A stretch of DNA of 15,288 nt from a bacterium (lineage in GTDB: Bacteria > Patescibacteriota > Minisyncoccia > Phycocordibacterales > SBAW01). Below the pieces are notes generated by a model. It searched no databases, was not told where the DNA came from, and saw only the letters and a list, made by a program, of their open reading frames with translations. The DNA lies in contig JAUSIO010000045.1 of assembly GCA_030647845.1 (NCBI GenBank), forward strand, positions 1-15,288, written 5' to 3'. Position numbers and translations under genes: made by a program. Shown here in pieces: positions 1 through 4,627 of this stretch. Position 1 is the first letter of the stretch; every line of letters starts with the position of its first letter.

Positions 1-732
1 GGCAATCTCAATGACCGGGATTACTCCACCGCTTGGGTTGGAGCTGTCTACCGAGTTTATATCGGTCGGGTTAAAAACGGTGTTGACGGTCGTTTTTGAT
101 TTTATGCTCGTGTTGCTCCCTATGCCTGATACGAGCGACCCAGTGTCCTGGTTAAGCCAGGTTACGTCGGTATTTGTTACTATGTTAGTAGTGTCTTGGA
201 GGGTGGTGTCTGATTCCAACACCGTGCCGATAGTGATAGGAGGCGTGCTTGCAGCAGTGGTTGATTCAACAGCAACAGTAGTGCTCTCTTCGATAGTACT
301 GTCCGAGCCCAAGGTGATAGTACCGACAATTGGGGTGGCACTTGTAACAGTAGTTACCACCCCGTTAGTAGTAACAGTGCCATTCGCTACAGTGCTCCCC
401 GCGCCGAGCGTTACTGTACCTTTGGCGATAGTGCTCCCCGGCCCAAGCGCTACTGTCCCGGTTACATAGCTGGTTGTGCCCCCACGTGCGAGAGTGCTCC
501 CGGTGCCGAGTACCAACTTCCCGCTGATGCTCTTGGTCGAGAGGGTTTCCGAGCCGATGTTTGTCTCTTGGTCGCCACCGATGCCTGTGGTACTTGCATT
601 TTGTGCCGAGCCAAAGCCCCCCGTGTCCGAGGGTGTCGGTTGTGGTTGACCAAGAAACCACCACCACAGCAGTGCGACAACCACCAGCACCACGATGGCG
701 CCGAGGACAGTGTAAAAAATCTTTTTGTTCAT
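1..732 (-). CDS. Membrane-anchored Ser/Thr-rich extracytoplasmic protein, partial (C-terminus outside window)
   Basis: Read on the minus strand from the ATG at 730-732, the frame stays open for 244 codons to the window edge, so the 3' end is missing. Residues 1-6 (MNKKIF) are a short basic N-terminus. Residues 7-27 are a strongly hydrophobic helix ending in WWWFL, giving a signal anchor with the remainder outside. What follows is rich in Ser, Thr, Gly and Val and contains 13-residue repeats (TVALGPGSTIAKG, then TVTLGAGSTVANG, with weaker copies around 72-84 and 138-150), a pattern suggestive of stacked beta-strands. No catalytic motif is seen. It lies 50 bp downstream of the 304-aa gene on the same strand, so the two probably share a transcript. 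A surface or adhesin-like role is inference only. Plus-strand ORFs here are shadows. Confidence 0.75.
   Translation of the reverse strand, partial: MNKKIFYTVLGAIVVLVVVALLWWWFLGQPQPTPSDTGGFGSAQNASTTGIGGDQETNIGSETLSTKSISGKLVLGTGSTLARGGTTSYVTGTVALGPGSTIAKGTVTLGAGSTVANGTVTTNGVVTTVTSATPIVGTITLGSDSTIEESTTVAVESTTAASTPPITIGTVLESDTTLQDTTNIVTNTDVTWLNQDTGSLVSGIGSNTSIKSKTTVNTVFNPTDINSVDSSNPSGGVIPVIEIA
379..519 (-). repeat. Tandem 39-bp (13-aa) coding repeats in the Ser/Thr-rich protein
   Basis: Residues 93-105 and 106-118 of the partial membrane-anchored protein are adjacent 13-residue units with the pattern T-V-x-L-G-x-G-S-T-[IV]-A-x-G. A related unit (LVLGTGSTLARGG) occurs at about residues 73-85 and a decayed one (TITLGSDSTIEES) near 138-150. 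Repetition is clear at protein level and partial at DNA level. Confidence 0.65.
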
Positions 733-782
733 GTGCTAGGTAGTGAGTTTGCCTGTGGTGAGTTTTTATCGAATCCATCGAA

Positions 783-1697
783 CTAAAGTTGTTGCGCCGA
801 CAGGAGCAAGCCCCACAGAGCGCCTGGCTCGTCCGTCTTAAAAAGTATACCGTTTTTATCGAATGCTTGAGCGATGTTTATTAACATCTGCAGTTCTCGC
901 TCGCCCAACGACTTGTATGTTTGCAGTGTGGTGAGTCCTCGCAGTGGGTCGCTTAATGCATTCTGTATCCCCGGGTAGGTATCTGCGGTTTGAGTAAACT
1001 CATTTATCAGCGCCATGTGGAACGGCGCGAGTGTTTTAGGCACCGGAACCTGCAACAAATCGGCAACCAATACGCGATAGTTTGCTTCTATTGTGTCTAA
1101 TTTTTTGAGTATGCTTGCATCGCCTTGTGTGGTAGCTTGGTCGACTGCAATCAGCGTCTCTCCGTAGTTATTGTGTGAGTTTTTTGCAAACACACTTGCC
1201 AGTGCGTTGCCGTAGGCGTGCGAAGCGGCGTTCGAGTCTGCCACTGTAGCAAGGTCGCGTTGTGCGTAGGTGCGCGAGGGTGTTGCCACACCAATTTGTG
1301 CCGAAGCGGCTTGTATCAACTGGTTTTGTGTCGGGATGTCGTCGCCGAGGCCTTGAGTTTTTGCGTTGGTGAGGTTTACCAAGAGTGTCCTGCCGACGCT
1401 CTCGGTGACATTGTCGGTTTGCGCGGCTTGCCGCAGTGCGTCAACGGTGTTTTGGTCGGGTGTCTCGGGTAGTAAGTTTGATTCTGCTTGACCTGCTTGT
1501 ATAGAGTAGAGCGTCGCCTCCCAGTTTTGCTGGTTTGCGAGGGCGTTGGGCGGCTGTGTGCCGACCGCAGTAACCGGAGGCATGGTGGCGGCCGCTTTAG
1601 TAACAAAGTCGGCGGCGTATACCAGCCCCGCCGACGCGGCAACCGACACAACGATAAGCGTAAACTGCGCGCTCGGTAAGTAGCGACGGACCTTCAT
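783..1697 (-). CDS. Secreted or membrane-anchored helical protein of unknown function
   Basis: 304 residues from the ATG at 1695-1697. The N-terminus has basic residues (MKVRRY) and a hydrophobic segment at about 11-29 ending in VYAAD, consistent with a signal peptide or single-pass anchor. The rest is rich in Ala, Gln, Asn, Leu and Thr, appears mostly alpha-helical, and has no cysteines and no motif I recognise. The start is supported by a TATACT -10 box 7 bp upstream, leaving almost no leader. It is the promoter-proximal gene of a probable two-gene unit with the Ser/Thr-rich protein that begins 50 bp after its stop. Both being extracytoplasmic suggests a shared envelope role, which is inference. 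I do not recognise the family. Confidence 0.8.
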   Translation of the reverse strand: MKVRRYLPSAQFTLIVVSVAASAGLVYAADFVTKAAATMPPVTAVGTQPPNALANQQNWEATLYSIQAGQAESNLLPETPDQNTVDALRQAAQTDNVTESVGRTLLVNLTNAKTQGLGDDIPTQNQLIQAASAQIGVATPSRTYAQRDLATVADSNAASHAYGNALASVFAKNSHNNYGETLIAVDQATTQGDASILKKLDTIEANYRVLVADLLQVPVPKTLAPFHMALINEFTQTADTYPGIQNALSDPLRGLTTLQTYKSLGERELQMLINIAQAFDKNGILFKTDEPGALWGLLLSAQQL

Positions 1698-1704
1698 TGT
1701 CCCT

Positions 1705-1733
1705 AGTATACAATCTTTTTTGCGGGGTATACT
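1705..1733. promoter_or_regulatory. Divergent overlapping promoters (facing -10 boxes)
   Basis: AGTATAC at 1705-1711 and GTATACT at 1727-1733 form a perfect inverted repeat. Read leftward the first gives TATACT 7 bp before the ATG of the 304-aa gene. Read rightward the second gives TATACT 8 bp before the ATG at 1742. Each -10 sits 17 bp from the other, where the partner's -35 would be, so the promoters should exclude one another. Neither site resembles a consensus -35. Confidence 0.55.
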
Positions 1734-1741
1734 TAATAGGT

Positions 1742-2077
1742 ATGAATCGTCTTGCCTACTTCGCCGCTTCGGTTGCGATTCTTGGTGGGTTGTTGATGCC
1801 CCTTTCTGCTTCGGCGCTCGGATTATCGTTTGGCGGTGTACGCATTGTGAGCATCAACTATTGTAAAAATGGCGGCATAAATATCATTATTGTGCCAGCA
1901 GGACTTTTCCCAATCTCATATATCTACACGCCGGGGACTATTGGTCTCCCACCCACCCACATAGGGCAGGCAATTCTTGGTCTCTATCTACCTGTACTGT
2001 ATGCGTGTACTGGTTTTGGAACTCGTCCGCCGATTTTTACGGGGTTTTGGATACAACTTGATGCGGTAAGCCCTTAA
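1742..2077 (+). CDS. Small secreted protein of unknown function
   Basis: 111 residues starting MNRLAYFAASVAILGG at 1742. The frame extends upstream to an ATG at 1697, but that start would lie ahead of the TATACT box and lengthen a clean signal peptide, so 1742 is preferred. The signal peptide covers about residues 1-25 with a likely cut after the SASA segment. The mature part, about 85 residues, is hydrophobic, rich in Gly, Ile and Pro, and has two cysteines (in YCKNGG and YACTGFG) that could form a disulfide once exported. AGG lies 3-5 bp before the ATG, but the promoter spacing suggests a leaderless message. The gene ends 3 bp from the stop of the convergent rsmA. No family recognised. Confidence 0.65.
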   Translation: MNRLAYFAASVAILGGLLMPLSASALGLSFGGVRIVSINYCKNGGINIIIVPAGLFPISYIYTPGTIGLPPTHIGQAILGLYLPVLYACTGFGTRPPIFTGFWIQLDAVSP

Positions 2078-2080
2078 TTT

Positions 2081-3070
2081 TTACTTCCTTCGACTCCCTT
2101 CGATAGGACTCAGGGTAAATCGCTCAGGACAAGCAAGCACAAGCCACTGCTCGAGTGCGACGTCTTCGGCACGGGCGTTTTCGGCAATTCCTGCCTTTTG
2201 CATCAGCGCGAGCGTGTGTTTGCCCAATACACCCTCGATGTTGCGTTTGAGCATTTTCCGTTTCTGTGCAAACCCCGCTTTGACGAGTATAAAAAATTTT
2301 GCTTCAACCTCCGAGGTTGCCCTGAGCGATTTATCCTGAGCAAGGTCGAAGGAAGTCGAACGGGCGATAAAGTTATCTCGGGAAATATTCTTTACTAACA
2401 AAATTGCCGAGTCCACGCCGGGCGCTGGCACAAATGCGCCGCGCGGAACTGTCTTTACATACACCGGTGTGCCATAGGCTTTTACCGAAAGAGAGAGGAT
2501 ACTCTCTTTCGTGACCCTGAGCTTTGTCGAAGGGTGCCCGGTTATACGTTCTGCAACTTCCTTCTGCACCAAAAAAACAAGCGTTGTTGGTTGGTGTTTT
2601 TCGGTCAAATATTTCCGTATCAGCGCGCCGGTGATGTAGTACGGGATATTTCCAACGACTTTGTACGGGCGGGATTTGCTTCCCAAAAGTCCTCGGGGGT
2701 CCTCGGTTCGCCGGACAAGAGGAAGCGAACCTTGCGCCAGACTTTTGTCCAGCAAACCCCGCCCTCCCAAAGTAAGTGCATCTCCTTCTATTAGTACAAA
2801 CTTTTTTGTTGTAGCTTGCCCCGAGAAGCGTTCGCGAAGTGGAGCGATAAGCCGATGGTCTTTTTCTATCGCAACCACGGTTGCGCCCCTTTCTAAAAGT
2901 ACTTCAGTCAAGGCTCCCTCGCCCGGGCCGATTTCTAAAACGACTTCCCCCTGCCTGCCGGCAGGCAGGCTTTTTTGTATATCCGCCGCGTCCGCAACCG
3001 CGTTTAGGTACGTCTTGCTATGCAAAAAATGTTGCCCTAACGATTTCTTTTTGTATACAGTGGATATCAT
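2081..3070 (-). CDS. rsmA: 16S rRNA adenine dimethyltransferase RsmA/KsgA, carrying several palindromic insertions
   Basis: This SAM-dependent enzyme dimethylates two adjacent adenines in the 3' terminal hairpin of 16S rRNA during 30S maturation. Visible motifs: KKSLGQHFL at 8-16; SAM loop EIGPGEG at 46-52; acidic EKD at 69-71; GDA at 97-99; catalytic NIPYY at 141-145; FVPAPGVDS at 213-221; and the C-terminal FFILVKAGFAQKRKML. At 329 residues it is longer than the usual 260-290. The excess maps to segments lacking family character: 34-41 (SLPAGRQG), about 102-134, 179-187 (HPSTKLRVT), about 236-254 (STSFDLAQDKSLRATSE) and the tail 315-329. Each coincides with a palindromic DNA element. None hits a catalytic motif, so the enzyme is probably active. 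A TATATA at 3091-3096 could be its -10. It converges with the small secreted gene. Confidence 0.95.
   Translation of the reverse strand: MISTVYKKKSLGQHFLHSKTYLNAVADAADIQKSLPAGRQGEVVLEIGPGEGALTEVLLERGATVVAIEKDHRLIAPLRERFSGQATTKKFVLIEGDALTLGGRGLLDKSLAQGSLPLVRRTEDPRGLLGSKSRPYKVVGNIPYYITGALIRKYLTEKHQPTTLVFLVQKEVAERITGHPSTKLRVTKESILSLSVKAYGTPVYVKTVPRGAFVPAPGVDSAILLVKNISRDNFIARSTSFDLAQDKSLRATSEVEAKFFILVKAGFAQKRKMLKRNIEGVLGKHTLALMQKAGIAENARAEDVALEQWLVLACPERFTLSPIEGSRRK
2084..2132 (-). repeat. STSLRA-type repeat forming the C-terminal tail of RsmA
   Basis: The sequence contains diverged copies of the CCTTCGAC...CTCAGG motif: CCTTCGACTCCCTTCGATAG, then GACTCAGGG, then CGCTCAGGACAAGC. It encodes about the last 15 residues (PERFTLSPIEGSRRK) and runs up to the stop, so the native C-terminus appears replaced or extended by repeat sequence. 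Confidence 0.6.
2309..2365 (-). repeat. STSLRA-type repeat inside rsmA (compound copy)
   Basis: Contains CCCTGAGCGA, then CCTGAGCAAGGTCGAAGG and GTCGAAC, i.e. two nested versions of the same motif. It encodes about residues 236-254 (STSFDLAQDKSLRATSE), between the PGVDS motif region and the conserved FFILVKAGF segment, with no frame disruption. Confidence 0.65.
2510..2536 (-). repeat. STSLRA-type repeat inside rsmA (short copy)
   Basis: The plus strand reads ACCCTGAGCTTTGTCGAAGG, differing from the exact copies in uvrD and comM mainly in the central GCGAA to TTTG stretch. It encodes HPSTKLRVT at about residues 179-187, in a loop after the conserved QKEVAERI segment. Confidence 0.6.
2667..2764 (-). 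repeat. Long hairpin element inside rsmA (first copy of the shared-core family)
   Basis: A nested inverted repeat. Outer arms are GGGCGGGATTTGCT (2667-2680) and AGCAAACCCCGCCC (2751-2764), with one mismatch. Middle arms are AAAAGTC (2685-2691) and GACTTTT (2740-2746). Inner arms are GGTTCGC (2705-2711) and GCGAACC (2725-2731). The 2685-2746 core recurs almost identically, inverted, at 11644-11708. It encodes about residues 102-134 of RsmA, between the GDA motif and the NIPYY motif, without a stop or frameshift. Confidence 0.85.
2950..2969. repeat. Perfect 20-bp palindrome inside rsmA (LPAGRQ type)
   Basis: CCTGCCTGCCGGCAGGCAGG is its own reverse complement. In the rsmA frame it encodes LPAGRQ, placed just before the SAM-binding strand VVLEIGPGEG. 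The peptide LPAGRQ is one I associate with in-frame repeats in Parcubacteria proteins. Confidence 0.75.
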
Positions 3071-3150
3071 TGCTTTTTCACTTTGAGCGATATATAGTAG
3101 GTAGGTCTTTCGGTTCTATTCATTGGACTGGAAGGGTTTTACATCCAAGG

Positions 3151-3183
3151 GCCGCCCTCCGCAAGGAGGGCGGCTTTCGTTTT
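3151..3183 (+). terminator. Terminator-like hairpin, plus orientation
   Basis: GCCGCCCTCC (3151-3160), GCAA loop (3161-3164), GGAGGGCGGC (3165-3174), then TTTCGTTTT. The stem is a perfect 10 bp. The T-rich tract is on the plus strand although both flanking genes (NYN nuclease upstream, rsmA downstream) are on the minus strand. It may stop antisense transcription or be an unrelated hairpin; as a minus-strand terminator it lacks a U-tract. Confidence 0.45.
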
Positions 3184-3749
3184 CAAGGACCCTTTTCATT
3201 CCTATATTTAATCTCTTTACCCCATATATCTTCTTGCACAGCCAAAACGTCTAAATAACCATCCCCGCCAGTACGCAACTCTTGGGAAATATTATTTTTA
3301 GAGGAGAATATGAAGACTTTTTTACTACCTCGGCGCAGATATGATACGAGGGCCAGGAAGTCCGAATCTCCAGTAAAGAAAACAGCGATGTCGTATTTTT
3401 GTATATGGTGGAGGGCGTCGATTGTCATTTCGACATCCATATTTCCTTTCTCTTGGATTGTCTCGCCGTTTTCATCGATGGTAGAGATTCTTTTTAGCTC
3501 CTTTTTTCGAACAATAAAACCGAGGCCCTTTTTTAGGAATGTAAAAAATTTATGCCTTGCATCCATGCTATACGCCCGCGTCCTTTGTGCTGGATAGGCA
3601 GTGTAATAAAAAATTTGGATTGAATTCCCGTTAAATTTTTTCTTTATGTATTGAGTCAATTTTGTGTAATCAAAAAGCTTACCCTTTGCTTTTTGAGCTG
3701 CCCATAAGTTAGAGGCGTCTATAAAAACGTAGATGATATTTTTATCCAT
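3183..3749 (-). CDS. NYN/PIN-like (LabA/DUF88 type) predicted RNase
   Basis: 188 residues, about the size of a single-domain LabA-like protein. The fold signature is clear: FIDASNLW at 9-16 (D11, N14), the KGNMDVEMTIDA segment at 101-112 (D105, D111), FFTGDSDFLALVSYLRRG at 124-141 (D128, D130) and a final beta-strand KVFIFSS. These acidic residues would form the metal-binding site of PIN-like nucleases. Substrate is unknown; family members are generally thought to act on RNA. The ATG at 3747-3749 overlaps the stop of the upstream ART-like gene by 8 bp, so the pair is very probably translationally coupled. No membrane segments or repeat insertions. A second family member lies at 14442-15059. 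Confidence 0.9.
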   Translation of the reverse strand: MDKNIIYVFIDASNLWAAQKAKGKLFDYTKLTQYIKKKFNGNSIQIFYYTAYPAQRTRAYSMDARHKFFTFLKKGLGFIVRKKELKRISTIDENGETIQEKGNMDVEMTIDALHHIQKYDIAVFFTGDSDFLALVSYLRRGSKKVFIFSSKNNISQELRTGGDGYLDVLAVQEDIWGKEIKYRNEKGP

Positions 3750-4617
3750 ACACTAGTGTTGTGAACGGGAATCGGCTGCAATAGAGTTCGCCAAACTCAA
3801 GCGGTATAACCGGAAGCTCGATGTTTTTCTCCGCCAGCAATTTTTTTGTTTCCTCAACGTTCTCCAGAGGTACCTCAACATGGGTCATATCGTTAAGGGC
3901 GATAGGTTTGTCGATGCGGACTTCAAATTTTTTGAATATTGGAAGTACGCCGTCTCCGCTAATAGCTCCACGTTTGATGCCAAAGAGTATTGCATGGTTG
4001 CCCGCGATATCCGACCGCAAGTCATATGCCCGCCAGAGCGGGAGTACCATATATTCATCCAGATTGCGGATAGCTTTTCCCCATGTGCGGAAGTTCTTTA
4101 GTGATGTGCGGTTGAGTACGATCTGTCGTATAAAATTTCGCCCATCTCCGCGGAGTTTAAAAAGCAGTTCGTTGGCAATCAGCGCGATAATAACCCCCAT
4201 CCAAAACCGCGTACCACCAAACACATACTCGAGCCACACGCCCTCGCGCAAGTGAGCGTGCGCGTATAATCTCGCGTGCATACGGAACGGCGCTACGGAA
4301 ACCGTTTTTTTAAACTCCCCGTTGATCTTCGTCCACAAGTCCTGATGTCCCACAAGAGCGCCTTCATCAAAGATAGATTCGAGCACGTTCACCACGCGCT
4401 TCGCACCAATGCCTTCATATCGAGAGTCGTCCGCGTGGTAGTAATGATATCGACCGGTGCCATGCCAATAGCTCGCTTTTTTATAACAGCGCTCTATCTC
4501 CGGAAGGTACGAATAGTATGCCTGCAGAAAATCGGGGTGTAGCTGGGCGGCACCGTTTCTGTAACGCGCCAAATGCCTTTCGCCGTGTGAAACTAAAAGC
4601 TTGTCTACCAGCCTCAT
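3742..4617 (-). CDS. Hypothetical protein with an ADP-ribosyltransferase-like HGT motif
   Basis: 291 residues, soluble apart from a hydrophobic stretch at about 138-153 (FWMGVIIALIANELLF) that could be a buried helix. SYWHGTGRY at 49-57 (H52) followed by VVNVLESIFDEGAL resembles the HGT...IL..G pattern at the NAD site of ADP-ribosyltransferases and the related Tpt1/KptA 2'-phosphotransferases. Near the C-terminus, THVEVPLENVEETKKLL (245-261) resembles the strand carrying the catalytic Glu, here E248. Motif similarity alone supports this; substrate cannot be told. It starts 10 bp after the uvrD stop and overlaps the NYN nuclease gene by 8 bp, implying a three-gene operon. No palindromic insertions, unlike neighbouring uvrD and rsmA. 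Confidence 0.6.
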   Translation of the reverse strand: MRLVDKLLVSHGERHLARYRNGAAQLHPDFLQAYYSYLPEIERCYKKASYWHGTGRYHYYHADDSRYEGIGAKRVVNVLESIFDEGALVGHQDLWTKINGEFKKTVSVAPFRMHARLYAHAHLREGVWLEYVFGGTRFWMGVIIALIANELLFKLRGDGRNFIRQIVLNRTSLKNFRTWGKAIRNLDEYMVLPLWRAYDLRSDIAGNHAILFGIKRGAISGDGVLPIFKKFEVRIDKPIALNDMTHVEVPLENVEETKKLLAEKNIELPVIPLEFGELYCSRFPFTTLVYG

Positions 4618-4627
4618 GTTTTGAAGA

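Noticed and set aside
11..469. Plus-strand 152-codon ORF rich in Val and Thr
   Set aside because: It is the antisense shadow of the minus-strand membrane-anchored protein, which has a proper N-terminal anchor and internal repeats and runs off the window edge.
1697..1741. Upstream ATG at 1697 as start of the small secreted protein
   Set aside because: It would place 15 residues ahead of a good signal peptide and lie upstream of the likely transcription start; 1742 fits better.
3742..4617. Calling the 291-aa protein KptA (RNA 2'-phosphotransferase)
   Set aside because: The HGT motif alone does not separate this family from other ADP-ribosyltransferase relatives, and the remaining signature residues could not be placed.
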